From Clostridium mobile (GTDB lineage: Bacteria; Bacillota; Clostridia; Clostridiales; Clostridiaceae): a stretch of 64,000 nt of DNA. The stretch is from positions 682,001-746,000 of the forward strand of contig NZ_JAHLQF010000003.1 of the NCBI RefSeq assembly GCF_018918285.1, written 5' to 3'. The notes beneath the pieces were generated by a model that searched no databases, was not told where the DNA came from, and saw nothing but the letters and a program-made list of their open reading frames with translations. Numbering within the stretch: the first letter of the stretch is position 1; each line of letters opens with the position of its first letter. Shown piece after piece: positions 1-9,594 of this stretch. The position numbers were made by a program, and so were the translations under genes.

Positions 1-1
1 G

Positions 2-3000
2 GATTTAGATGAAGATCCAACAATTTATAAAGAAATAAGCTTAATTAGCGATATAGCAAAAGATATAAACAAAGTAAGTTCATCTAGAGATATGGGTATA
101 AATGAAGTTAAAGCTTTAATCTTACTAGATAGATATAGTGAAAAGTATAGTGATAAAAAAGTAGATTATAATTTAGAAAATGCAATTAAAAACTTGATAG
201 AAGCTCAAAAAAAAGATGGTTCAATAAATAATGCACCACAACATACTGCTGCTGCAATAGTTGTGCTAAATAAGCATAGGGATATTGAGGGAGTTAATGA
301 TTGTATAAATAAAGCTTTAGATTATTTGCATGGAAAGTATACACAGAATGGAGCTTTAGTAAATTCAAAATTCTTTACTGGGCCTAACGCTGAAGCTGTA
401 ATGTGGTTTGTACAAACAGGAGAGAATTTAACATCAGAAAAGTGGATTAAAGATGGTAAAGGAATAATAGAAACATTATTTAATTCATGGAATGGTAAGA
501 AATTTGTAAGTTCTACTGGAAGGAGCGACTATAGCCCAATACCAAAAGTACTTTCTGCACTAGTTTCCCTTAAAGAAGCAGGATATGGAGACTATGAAAT
601 AAAAGGGGTAAAATTTGATAATATAAACAAAGAAGAACCTGAAAAAACTTGTAAAGCAAACATAACTATAGTTTATCCAAATGGAGATAAAAAGTATGAT
701 GTAAAATTTAAGCCTAGTGAAGTTACTATAAGCAATAAGAAACAATCAGGACTTACAGTTTTAGGAGCATTGCAAGCAACAACGGATGAATATGAAGCAA
801 AAGGTAGTATGGTTACATCTATTTTTGGAATGAAAACTGAAGGCATGAACGGATGGATGTATTCATTAAATGGAGAAGTTCCAAGCACCTATGCAAATGA
901 AACAGAAGTTAAAGATGGAGATAAAATTGTTTGGTATTATAGTAAAGATTCCATGAATGGAAAAGGACCTTCTTACGAAGAAGTAGTAAATTTAGTAAAA
1001 GATATGGACAAGGAAGAAAAGCCAGAAGAACCTGAGAAACAAAAAGATGGCAGCAGTATAGCATCAATAATAAACGCGATAGTAAATTATTATAATGAAG
1101 ATCATTTTATAACTAATCAAGGACAATTACAAGGTTTTCAATACTCTGCTATGTACAAAGCAGGGGCAGATTTAGGTAAAAAACAGTGGTATTTAAGTGA
1201 AAAATATGAGAGTTTCGACAAAGACTTAGCCTATGTAGGAAGTAAGGCAAATCAAAGCTTAATCCTTATTGATTTAAATAGGGATGCAAATGATTATAAT
1301 AATAGAAAATTAATCGATGAAATAGTAGAAAAAATAAATAGTACTAATAGTTATTTTGGACAAAGAGAAATAACTGCTGTTATAGCATTAGATAAATATA
1401 ATGAAAAATTCAAAGATACAAAGGTTGATTATAATATAGAACATGCTATTAGTAAAATCATAGAAGCACAATGCGAAGATGGAGGATTTAAAGAGAGAGG
1501 AAATTCCTCTGTTCCCATAAATACAGGATATGCATTAATGGCCTTAAGCAAGCACAAAGATGTAAAAGGTGTAGATGAAGCTATAGAAAAAGCTTTAACA
1601 TATTTACAAGGAATACAAAAAGATGATGGTGGGCTATATGATACAGCTTTTATAACAGGATATCATTCAGAAGTCCTTCGTGGAATAATTGCAGCTGGAG
1701 AAAATCCTACATCAAAAAAATGGACAAAACCATCAGGTAAAAATCCAGTAGATGCCTTATTCACACTATGGAAAGATAACAATTCTTTTGACGGTAAAAA
1801 AGGCGAAAGTATAAACAACAGAGGCTGGGTAGAAGCTACATGGAAAGCATTATATGCATTGATAGACTTAAGGGATGCTGGATATGGTGAATATGTAGTA
1901 GATGGAGTAAAGGTTAAAGGAATAGATGATGGAGATAATGAGCAGGAAGAAAAAACTTTTAAGGTTAATGTAGCTATTGCCATACCAGAAGGTGGCAAGT
2001 ATGAATGTTATTTCAAACCACAAGAAGTTACAATAAGTGATAAAAAGCATGATAAAGGATTTACAGCTCTTGGTGCGTTACAAGCTTCCACCGAACTTTA
2101 TCAAATGACAGGAGACATGGTTACTTCTATATATGGGATAGAAAATGCAGGAAAAAATGGGTGGATGTATACTGTAAATGAAGTTGTACCAGAGGAGATG
2201 GCAAGCAAAGTTTCAGTTAAGGCTGGTGACAAAATTATATGGTATTACTCAATGGGCTCCATGGAAGGTAAAGCACCAACTTGGGAAGAGTTAACAGGAA
2301 AAGATTCAGAAGAAAAGCCAGAAGATTATACAAAAGAAGTAGAAGAAGCAATAAAATCATCATCAGCTGTTATATTAAATGGAAATATTGATGATTGGAA
2401 TGCAATTGCTTTAAAAGTAGCGGGAATAGATGTACCAGATACTTACTTGAAGTCTATAGAAGAAAAAATAAAAAATAGAGATGAGAATTTATTTAATGAT
2501 AATGGTAAATTTTCAAGTACTACAGATTGTGAAAGAACAATTATAGGAATTGTAGCAGCTGGTGGAGATCCAAGAAATATTGGAAATTACAATTTAATTG
2601 AAGATTTATGCAGTAGAGATTTATTAAATGAAAGTAATATATACTCCTTAATTTATGGACTTATTGCACTAGATTCAGGTAAATTTAATTTATTTAATAA
2701 CTCTAAGTTTACAAGGGAAGATATAGTAAAAGAAATAGTTGATATGCAGTCAAATGGAGGATGGGGATGGGGACCCGTAGATGGAGATACCACATCCATG
2801 TGCTTAATAGCTCTTTCAAATTATAAAAATGATGAAAATGTGAAAAAAGCAATAGATAATGGAGTAAAAGTTTTAAATGATATAAGAAATGATGAAGGGG
2901 AATATACTTCAGAATGGAATAAAAATGAATCAAGTGAAAGTATCTCTCAAGCGATAGTAGCTCTTACTGCATTAGAAATTGACCCAACCAGTAAAGAATT

Positions 3001-3523
3001 TACTAAGGGTGAAAAAAATTTATTAGATTGCTTATTAGCATATAAAACTAAGGATGGAGGATTTGCACATACTAAGAATAATTTAAATGTTGCAAATAGA
3101 AAAGCAACAGAGCAAGCTTTACAGGCATTGGCAGCATATAAAAACTTTAAAGATGGAAAGATAGATTCTATATACAATATTAAGGAATTCAAAGATGATA
3201 TAAAAGTAGAAGAAATAGAAATTAAAAACTTAACTAATGTAAAAGAATTTAAATTAGGCACTGATGCAAAAATAATTGTACAAGCAATAAATAATGGAAA
3301 AGAAGCTAAAGATGCAGCTTTAATAATAGGTTTATTCGATAAGGATGGAGAGTTTGTAAATTATGTCGCCGCAAAGCAAAGCATAGAATCAGGTAAAACT
3401 ATAGAATTAAACGGAATAATTAAACTTCCAAAAGAAGGTCAATACACAGTAAAAGCTTTTGTTTGGGATGGCTTAGAAGATATGAATTCTCTCTCAAATG
3501 TAATAGAAATACCAGTTAAGTAA
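2..3523 (+). CDS. large surface protein, toroid modules plus DUF4430 domains (5'-truncated)
   Basis: The reading frame is open to the left edge, so the N-terminus lies outside the window; the first in-frame ATG (92) is probably internal. Counting from that ATG there is a partial alpha/alpha-toroid module (to about 185), DUF4430 (187-285), a second toroid (327-600), a second DUF4430 (618-723), a third toroid (743-1020) and an Ig-like C-terminal domain (1042-1143). Toroid motifs are repeated blocks such as EAQCEDGGF, NTGYALMALSKHKD and NPTSKKWTK. Both DUF4430 copies keep GWMY..N...P and GDKI.WYYS. Animal intrinsic factor and transcobalamin combine an alpha/alpha barrel with a DUF4430-like domain, so cobalamin or another small-molecule binding at the cell surface is inferred, not shown. 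No sortase motif is seen. It pairs with the next gene, whose 3' end is almost identical. Confidence 0.8.
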   Translation, partial: DLDEDPTIYKEISLISDIAKDINKVSSSRDMGINEVKALILLDRYSEKYSDKKVDYNLENAIKNLIEAQKKDGSINNAPQHTAAAIVVLNKHRDIEGVNDCINKALDYLHGKYTQNGALVNSKFFTGPNAEAVMWFVQTGENLTSEKWIKDGKGIIETLFNSWNGKKFVSSTGRSDYSPIPKVLSALVSLKEAGYGDYEIKGVKFDNINKEEPEKTCKANITIVYPNGDKKYDVKFKPSEVTISNKKQSGLTVLGALQATTDEYEAKGSMVTSIFGMKTEGMNGWMYSLNGEVPSTYANETEVKDGDKIVWYYSKDSMNGKGPSYEEVVNLVKDMDKEEKPEEPEKQKDGSSIASIINAIVNYYNEDHFITNQGQLQGFQYSAMYKAGADLGKKQWYLSEKYESFDKDLAYVGSKANQSLILIDLNRDANDYNNRKLIDEIVEKINSTNSYFGQREITAVIALDKYNEKFKDTKVDYNIEHAISKIIEAQCEDGGFKERGNSSVPINTGYALMALSKHKDVKGVDEAIEKALTYLQGIQKDDGGLYDTAFITGYHSEVLRGIIAAGENPTSKKWTKPSGKNPVDALFTLWKDNNSFDGKKGESINNRGWVEATWKALYALIDLRDAGYGEYVVDGVKVKGIDDGDNEQEEKTFKVNVAIAIPEGGKYECYFKPQEVTISDKKHDKGFTALGALQASTELYQMTGDMVTSIYGIENAGKNGWMYTVNEVVPEEMASKVSVKAGDKIIWYYSMGSMEGKAPTWEELTGKDSEEKPEDYTKEVEEAIKSSSAVILNGNIDDWNAIALKVAGIDVPDTYLKSIEEKIKNRDENLFNDNGKFSSTTDCERTIIGIVAAGGDPRNIGNYNLIEDLCSRDLLNESNIYSLIYGLIALDSGKFNLFNNSKFTREDIVKEIVDMQSNGGWGWGPVDGDTTSMCLIALSNYKNDENVKKAIDNGVKVLNDIRNDEGEYTSEWNKNESSESISQAIVALTALEIDPTSKEFTKGEKNLLDCLLAYKTKDGGFAHTKNNLNVANRKATEQALQALAAYKNFKDGKIDSIYNIKEFKDDIKVEEIEIKNLTNVKEFKLGTDAKIIVQAINNGKEAKDAALIIGLFDKDGEFVNYVAAKQSIESGKTIELNGIIKLPKEGQYTVKAFVWDGLEDMNSLSNVIEIPVK

Positions 3524-3533
3524 TCAAGTGACT

Positions 3534-3574
3534 ATTGGCTTCAGATGAAGAGGTAAATTTCATCTGAAGCCAAT
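3534..3574 (+). terminator. perfect 16-bp inverted repeat after the first surface-protein gene
   Basis: Arms 3534-3549 and 3559-3574 are perfectly complementary with a 9-nt loop. The hairpin starts 11 nt after the stop codon. A T-run is lacking, so it may act as a weak terminator or as an mRNA 3'-end stabiliser rather than a strong intrinsic terminator. Confidence 0.55.
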
Positions 3575-3671
3575 AATTGATTATCAAAAGTGGTAGATAC
3601 ACTACATAGGGGATAAACAATGATAGCTGTTCCTAAATTTAAATAAAATATTAGCATAGGAGAAAAATTTT

Positions 3672-6600
3672 ATGAAGAAAAAAAGTAAAAAAATAATATC
3701 CATTATAATAACTTTTTTAATGTGCTTTTCAATATTGGATTTTTCAATATTAGGATTAAAAGCATCTGCAGAGGGAAATGGAGAAAATGAAACTAATTCC
3801 AATATAAGTATAAGAGTAGAAGGAATAAGAGATAATTTATTTGATAAAGAAGTAAGTATAAAAGATGAGGTATATGTAAAGGATTTACTTTCAAATGCGG
3901 TAGGGGAAAACAATATAGAAGGACTGGATTCTAATAATGTAACTAAAATTTTGGGAGAAGAGAGAACAGGAAATATAGGATGGATGTATTATCTTGTAGA
4001 CAACAATGGCGATATATTACAAGGTAATGCAATAAGTGAGCAATTAATTAAAGATATTAAAGGTAATTATTACAAAGAAATGGTTTGGCATATGACAAAA
4101 TGGCTTGGAGGAATTACATGTATATCTAAAATTTATATAGAAAATACAGGTAATTTATATAAATTAAAAATAACCGAAGAAAATGTTATGATGGGAATTT
4201 ATCCAAGACCTGCAAAAGAAGTCAATGTAAAAGTTGAAGGAGTAGGGGAATACAAGACAAATGAAATTGGAGAAGTATCTTTCAAAGTAACTGAAGGAGA
4301 ACATAAAGTTTATATTTATAAAAATGCTAAAGATTTAAAGGGTGAAGAATATCCAGCTATAGTAAGACAATGTTTTTCTATAGTAGGTGAGGCTTCAGAA
4401 TCTGAAACTAAATTTGAAAATATAATAAAAGATATAAGAAAATATTATGAGAATAATCAACAAGATAATTATTTAAATATACTTTCGTTTAATCATATAA
4501 ATTCTGGAGAAAAGAAGAATTTTAAATTAGAAGAATCAAATAATGTAGCTGCTATAGCAGATAACATAATGGGAATAATAGCGATTAGCAAAAATCCTTA
4601 TAGCTATGAGGGAGTAAATTATGTAAAAAAGCTTATAAAATCTCAAAGTGAAAGTGGCAAATTTAGTCTAGGAGATAGTGACGAAGAATCAGTTACTGCA
4701 CAGGCAGAAGCTATTATTGCATTAGATATGGCTTCAGCTAAATATGATGTAGACAAAGCTTTAGCATCACTAATAGGTTTAGCTAAGGATAGAAAGTATG
4801 AAGATATAGATAGTACTACAAAGGCTTTAATAGCACTATCAAAACATAAAGATGTAAATGGAGTTAATGAGTTAATAGAATCTTGTCTTAATTATTTAAA
4901 AGATCAGCAATTAGAAGGTGCAGGTTTTGATTATTATGGAATGGGAAATAGTCCTTACTCTACAGCACCTGTTATACAAGCTTTGATTACAGTAGGAGAG
5001 AACCCACTAGAAGATAAATGGACTAAAGGTGGAAGAAACTTATTAGATGCACTATTAGCTTGTAAAGTATCTGACAATGGATTTGAATTTATTGAAGGTA
5101 TGGGAGGAGGATTTTCAGACTCTACAGCAACAAATTTAGCTTTTGCAGCTATTGCAGATATTTATAAAGGACAATCTATGTACCAAAATTTCAAATTCAA
5201 ATTGGAAGAAAAACTAGATTTAAATAAAATAATAAAGGAAGAACTAGAGGATATTAAAGATTATTATAATAACACTTCAAATTATGATTTTAATACTATA
5301 GTTGGTCTAAAAGCTTTAGGCATAGAAGATAGTGTACTCCAAAGTAAAGCAAAATTAAATAATAAAGAATCTATATTATTTGCCGCTGGAGATGTTATTT
5401 CTATAATTGGAATGGGAAAAAATCCAAGAAACTATAATGGCAAAAATTATGTAGACATTCTTGTGGATTACATAAAAAATCCTAAGGAAAAACATATACA
5501 AACTAAGGCATATTTATATAGCTTAATAGCTTTAGATATGACTTCTGGTGATAAAGAGGATATTAAAATAGTTTTAGAAAAAGTAAAAAGTAAGTGCAAA
5601 AGTGGCAAATTTAACAATGTTATAGATGCAGCGTTGACAATCACAGCACTTTCAAATCATAAACATGAAGAGGATATAGCTGATATAATAAATTCAGCTA
5701 TAACATACTTAAAAGATGAGCAGCTAGAAAATGGAGCTTTTACTATTGATAAAGATATGTGTCCAGAAGGTGATAGTCAAGATACTGCATTTGTTATAGA
5801 AGCATTAATTGCCGCTGGAGAAGACCCGTTATCAAAGGAATGGACTAAAGATAATAAAACACTATTAGATGCATTATTATCTTTTAAAATGGGTAAGGGA
5901 TATATATATTCAAGTATGTTTGGTGCCTATGAACAGGATATGTATACATCTTTTGTGTTAAGAGCATTTATAGCACTAAGGGATAAAGAAACTGTATTTA
6001 ATAAATTAAAAATTTCTTATGATGCAGACAAAGATAAGACAGAAGATATAAAAAATGCTCTAAAAGATTTGAAAATTTATTATAGTGGTAAAGAAAATTA
6101 TGAGTTTAGGGAAACATTAGCATTGAATCATACTAGTAATAATATTTCAGAGGATATAAAAGATCTACAGGAAAAATATAAAGTAAGAGAAAATATTGAC
6201 AGTGCAGCTAGTGTTGCTGCTAATATTATGGGTATAATAGCTAGTGGTAAAGATCCTAAAAAATATAATGGAGTAGATTATGTAGAAAAGCTCACAAACT
6301 CTCAGGTGAAAAATGGAGAGGATAAGGGGAAATTTATAATTGAAGAAGAAGATGGAGTGTATCCAACAACACAGGCATATGCAATTATGTCATTAGATAT
6401 GGCTGATTCAGACTACAATAAAGAAGCAGCTATAAAGGCATTGTGTAATATGAGCATAAATGGAGTATATAGTGATATAGATACCACAGCTATGGTAATT
6501 ACTGCATTAGCAACTCATAAAGATATAAAGGAAGCGGAAAACATAGTAAAGTCTTCTATAAAATATTTAAAAGAAAAACAAAATAATGAAGGGGGATATG

Positions 6601-8030
6601 ATACTTATGGGCAAGTTAATAATCCATGTACTATATCCACTGTAATACAAGCACTTGTTGCAAATAACATAGATCCATTAAGTGATGAATGGACAAAAGA
6701 AAACAGTACTATGGTAGAAGCTCTTTTAAAGAATAAAGTTAATGGTAACTTTGGAAATGATTTTGCAAATAATCAAGCATTTATGGCTTTAGCTGATTTG
6801 TATAAGGGAGAATCTATGTTTAAAAGTATTAGACTTTTAGATGCTTCTGGTGTTAAAAAAGTTATAAATGAATTAAAAGACTATTACAGTAACAAGGATA
6901 ATACCTATAACTATATTCAAGCTCTAACATTAAGTAAAGTTGGATTTTCCAAGGATTTAATAATGCCTAAGTTACAATTAAGAGAAAAAGAGCCTGATTT
7001 TTTAAATTATGATAATAAAACTACAAATCATGCTAAAAATATAATAGCTATAGTATCAGCAGGATTAGATCCGAAAAATTATGAAGGTAAAAATTATGTA
7101 GATATTTTGGTCAAGTCTCAAAATGATGAGGGACAATTTAAATTACCTGAAGATGATAAATCATCTATTATATCTCAGGCTTATTCTATAACAGCTTTAG
7201 ATATGTGTAAAGAAAATTACAATATAGATGGAGCTATAAAAATATTAAAAGATGTAGCTGATAATATTAAAAACCCAAATTTATCAATTATATCATCAAT
7301 AACCATCGCATTATCTAATCATAGGGATATAGAAGGGGTTAATAATTCAATAAATAATTGTGTACAAAAACTTAAGGAATTACAAATTGAAGATGGGGGA
7401 TTTAGTTTAAGTATAGAATACCAAGATGAGAAATGTTCAGAATATACCTCAGAGGGGATACAAGCTTTAATATCAGCAGGAGAAGATGTATTGTCACCAG
7501 CATGGAGTAAAAATGGAAAAACACCATTAGATGCATTAATGACATATAAAAAAGGAGATTATTTTATTTATGATGAAATAAAAGCTAATTATAATGATTT
7601 TACAGATGAGGCAAATGGAATGGCTTTTGCAGCTCTAGTAAGTATATATAACGGAGAATCTGTGTTTAAAGCATTAAATCCACAAAAACCAGATGGTGAA
7701 AAACCAAGTGAGGATAAGGAGTTTCAAATTAAAAACTTAACAGAAGTAAAAGAATTTAAATTAGGTACTGACGCAAAAATAACTGTGCAAGCGATAAATA
7801 ATGGAAAAGAAGCTAAGAATACAGCTTTAATAATAGGTTTATTTGATAAGGATGGAGAGTTTGTAAATTATGTTGCCCCAAAGCAAAGCATAGAATCAGG
7901 TAAAACTATAGAATTAAACGGAATAATTAAACTTCCAAAAGAAGGGCAGTACACAGTAAAAGCTTTTGTTTGGGATAGCTTAGAAGATATGAATTCTCTC
8001 TCAAATGTAATAGAAATACCAGTTGAGTAA
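3672..8030 (+). CDS. secreted giant protein: DUF4430 plus four alpha/alpha-toroid modules
   Basis: The start is supported by AGGAGA upstream and a clear signal peptide: MKKKSKK, a hydrophobic stretch, then a likely cleavage near KASA-EG (about 34). A DUF4430-like domain follows (50-140, with GWMYYLVDNNG), then a short carboxypeptidase-regulatory-like beta domain (about 170-215). Four toroid modules of about 270 residues begin near 250, 520, 795 and 1060; each carries KDxxxxYY at the start, alternating helices with DGGF- or EGGY-type turns, and EDPLSKEWTK-like motifs. An Ig-like domain ends the protein (1351-1452). The gene follows a similar surface protein by 148 bp. The intrinsic-factor-like composition suggests extracellular ligand capture, with cobalamin the leading guess; cyclase activity is unlikely because no DxDD-type motif stands out. 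No LPxTG or S-layer-homology anchor is visible. Confidence 0.85.
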   Translation: MKKKSKKIISIIITFLMCFSILDFSILGLKASAEGNGENETNSNISIRVEGIRDNLFDKEVSIKDEVYVKDLLSNAVGENNIEGLDSNNVTKILGEERTGNIGWMYYLVDNNGDILQGNAISEQLIKDIKGNYYKEMVWHMTKWLGGITCISKIYIENTGNLYKLKITEENVMMGIYPRPAKEVNVKVEGVGEYKTNEIGEVSFKVTEGEHKVYIYKNAKDLKGEEYPAIVRQCFSIVGEASESETKFENIIKDIRKYYENNQQDNYLNILSFNHINSGEKKNFKLEESNNVAAIADNIMGIIAISKNPYSYEGVNYVKKLIKSQSESGKFSLGDSDEESVTAQAEAIIALDMASAKYDVDKALASLIGLAKDRKYEDIDSTTKALIALSKHKDVNGVNELIESCLNYLKDQQLEGAGFDYYGMGNSPYSTAPVIQALITVGENPLEDKWTKGGRNLLDALLACKVSDNGFEFIEGMGGGFSDSTATNLAFAAIADIYKGQSMYQNFKFKLEEKLDLNKIIKEELEDIKDYYNNTSNYDFNTIVGLKALGIEDSVLQSKAKLNNKESILFAAGDVISIIGMGKNPRNYNGKNYVDILVDYIKNPKEKHIQTKAYLYSLIALDMTSGDKEDIKIVLEKVKSKCKSGKFNNVIDAALTITALSNHKHEEDIADIINSAITYLKDEQLENGAFTIDKDMCPEGDSQDTAFVIEALIAAGEDPLSKEWTKDNKTLLDALLSFKMGKGYIYSSMFGAYEQDMYTSFVLRAFIALRDKETVFNKLKISYDADKDKTEDIKNALKDLKIYYSGKENYEFRETLALNHTSNNISEDIKDLQEKYKVRENIDSAASVAANIMGIIASGKDPKKYNGVDYVEKLTNSQVKNGEDKGKFIIEEEDGVYPTTQAYAIMSLDMADSDYNKEAAIKALCNMSINGVYSDIDTTAMVITALATHKDIKEAENIVKSSIKYLKEKQNNEGGYDTYGQVNNPCTISTVIQALVANNIDPLSDEWTKENSTMVEALLKNKVNGNFGNDFANNQAFMALADLYKGESMFKSIRLLDASGVKKVINELKDYYSNKDNTYNYIQALTLSKVGFSKDLIMPKLQLREKEPDFLNYDNKTTNHAKNIIAIVSAGLDPKNYEGKNYVDILVKSQNDEGQFKLPEDDKSSIISQAYSITALDMCKENYNIDGAIKILKDVADNIKNPNLSIISSITIALSNHRDIEGVNNSINNCVQKLKELQIEDGGFSLSIEYQDEKCSEYTSEGIQALISAGEDVLSPAWSKNGKTPLDALMTYKKGDYFIYDEIKANYNDFTDEANGMAFAALVSIYNGESVFKALNPQKPDGEKPSEDKEFQIKNLTEVKEFKLGTDAKITVQAINNGKEAKNTALIIGLFDKDGEFVNYVAPKQSIESGKTIELNGIIKLPKEGQYTVKAFVWDSLEDMNSLSNVIEIPVE

Positions 8031-8033
8031 ATA

Positions 8034-8070
8034 ATAATAGGGATTTTTGCAAGTCAAAAATCCCTATTAT
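8034..8070 (+). terminator. intrinsic terminator of the surface-protein pair
   Basis: Perfect 16-bp arms 8034-8049 and 8055-8070 with a 5-nt loop. The left arm ends in TTTTTG and the right arm begins CAAAAA. It directly follows the stop at 8030. Confidence 0.75.
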
Positions 8071-8205
8071 AAATGTAAGAAAGAGTGAGGAGAGAGCATT
8101 ATCTTAAAAAGCTCTTCGCATTTTGTATATATTGTGGTAAAATTTATAATAAGATTTGCTTAAAAATTTTAAATTACTACAAAGGATTAAGGAAGGAAAT
8201 AAAGT

Positions 8206-8505
8206 ATGAAAAATAAAAAAGATACACAAAGTATAAAAGATACAGAAAGCATGAAAAATAAACAGTCAATTTTGAATATTTTATTTGGACTTATAACATT
8301 TTTAACTATAATAGCAAAAAGCTATCCTGTTGGATCTAATGGAAGAATGATCTTAACCATAGTAAGTATAATAGCTGCAGTTCCTTTTTTATTTATATTA
8401 GTAAAAAATAAGATGTACAATAATAGACTTAACATGTTTGTGGGCATATTAGTAGTGTTTCAAATAATAAATATTTTTTATTATACTTATGTACTAAAAA
8501 GTTAA
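8206..8505 (+). CDS. small three-helix membrane protein, unknown function
   Basis: A 99-residue product with a charged, hydrophilic N-terminus (about 22 residues rich in K, D and S) followed by three predicted membrane helices: roughly 25-42 (NILFGLITFLTIIA), 50-66 (MILTIVSIIAAVPFLFI) and 77-95. The ATG follows AAGGAAGGAAATAAAGT, a good ribosome binding site. I do not recognise the family. It is a single transcription unit, with terminators before (8034-8070) and after (8558-8598). Nothing in the context identifies a role. Confidence 0.7.
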   Translation: MKNKKDTQSIKDTESMKNKQSILNILFGLITFLTIIAKSYPVGSNGRMILTIVSIIAAVPFLFILVKNKMYNNRLNMFVGILVVFQIINIFYYTYVLKS

Positions 8506-8557
8506 TTTGTATTATTTCATTAAATTTTATAACAGCTGAAGTTATTAAAATAAAAAA

Positions 8558-8598
8558 GCAACCTACCTTCTATAAGGTATGGTTGCCTTTGTTTTTTT
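8558..8598 (+). terminator. intrinsic terminator
   Basis: Hairpin GCAACC(T)ACCTT-loop-AAGGT(AT)GGTTGC, with the 3' side running into CTTTGTTTTTTT. It ends the small membrane-protein unit. Confidence 0.8.
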
Positions 8599-8683
8599 GA
8601 AAATGTAACGATACATTTGTTGGATTCAAGGATTTTGTTATAATTATTATACTAGGAATTGCTGGATGCAGTGGAGGTGTGTT

Positions 8684-9163
8684 ATGGTACAAAATGTTAT
8701 TGAAAACATGATAGACTACTTTGGAGATGATGTAAAGCGTATAAACCATGCAATAAAGGTTTATGGATTTGCATCAAGTATAGGAAAGCTTGAAGGCATT
8801 GAGGAAGAAAAACTTTTAATCCTTGAAATTGCTGCAGTATTGCATGACATTGGTATAAAAGTTAGTGAAGAAAAATACGGATGCTCTAATGGAAAGTACC
8901 AGGAGTTGGAGGGGCCGCCAGTGGCAGAGGAGATACTTACGAAGCTTGGTGTATCCCAAAATATTATTGAAAGGGTATGCTTTTTAATTGCTAATCATCA
9001 TACCTATAATAAGATTGATGATATAGACTTTCAAATACTCGTGGAAGCAGATTTTCTTGTTAACATATTTGAGGACAAACTACATGAGAAAGCAAGTTTG
9101 ATAAAAGAAAAATATTTTAAAACAAAAATTGGAACAGCTTATATTGAAAGAATGTATTTATAA
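8684..9163 (+). CDS. HD-domain phosphohydrolase
   Basis: The start is placed at 8684, six codons inside the longest frame, because TGGAGGTG lies 6-8 nt upstream of this ATG. The 159-residue product shows an HD domain: an early histidine (NHAIKVYGFA), the HD pair in VLHDIGIK, a double histidine in ANHHTYNK, and a later aspartate in LVEADFLVN. That ligand set fits a metal-dependent phosphohydrolase of the small soluble HD type, often acting on nucleotides or second messengers; the substrate cannot be named. It is followed 16 bp later by a TIGR04076-type gene, so the two are probably co-transcribed. Confidence 0.8.
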   Translation: MVQNVIENMIDYFGDDVKRINHAIKVYGFASSIGKLEGIEEEKLLILEIAAVLHDIGIKVSEEKYGCSNGKYQELEGPPVAEEILTKLGVSQNIIERVCFLIANHHTYNKIDDIDFQILVEADFLVNIFEDKLHEKASLIKEKYFKTKIGTAYIERMYL

Positions 9164-9179
9164 GGGATAGGAGGTTTAT

Positions 9180-9449
9180 ATGGGGAAAAAACCGAAAATA
9201 AGAATAACTTTAGTAGACAAAAAGAGCAATGGATACTGTAGTCATGGTCACAAATATGGAGATACATTTGATTTCGACACTGAAAGAGGCAAGCTCTGTC
9301 CATTAGCGATGCATGCACTTTTTCCAATGATAAATATATTGAGATATGGGGGAAGGTTGCCTGGGGATGACGGAAATAGTGGGCTTTATTGCTGCCCAGA
9401 TGCAAATATAATCAATATTTTTAAAGTGGAAAAAATAGAAGATATTTAA
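9180..9449 (+). CDS. TIGR04076-family protein
   Basis: An 89-residue protein with ATG preceded by GGGATAGGAGGTTTAT. It has the pattern I associate with the TIGR04076 family: a basic start, an early G-Y-C-x-H-G-H segment, CPLAMHALFPMINILRYGG in the middle, and a C-terminal CCPDA. The conserved cysteines and histidines suggest metal or cofactor binding, but no function is established that I know of. It is likely co-transcribed with the upstream HD hydrolase, and the unit ends at 9457-9490. Confidence 0.7.
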   Translation: MGKKPKIRITLVDKKSNGYCSHGHKYGDTFDFDTERGKLCPLAMHALFPMINILRYGGRLPGDDGNSGLYCCPDANIINIFKVEKIEDI

Positions 9450-9456
9450 CACTTAT

Positions 9457-9490
9457 AAAGGTAACTAAAGGGAACATTTAGTTACCTTTT
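9457..9490 (+). terminator. intrinsic terminator
   Basis: Stem AAAGGTAACTA / TAGTTACCTTT with a GGGAACA-containing loop, ending in TTTT. It sits 8 nt after the TIGR04076 gene. Confidence 0.8.
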
Positions 9491-9594
9491 AAATAGCTTT
9501 TCATAAAAGTTTTCAAACAAGTACTAATATATTTACATAAAATTTGATACAATAAATATAACATATAGTAGCCTAGAAGGGAGATAATAATATT

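Noticed and set aside
3672..8030. Reading the toroid modules as squalene-hopene cyclase or prenyltransferase enzymes
   Set aside because: The fold repeats match, but the protein is secreted, multi-modular, carries DUF4430 and shows no DxDD-type catalytic motif.
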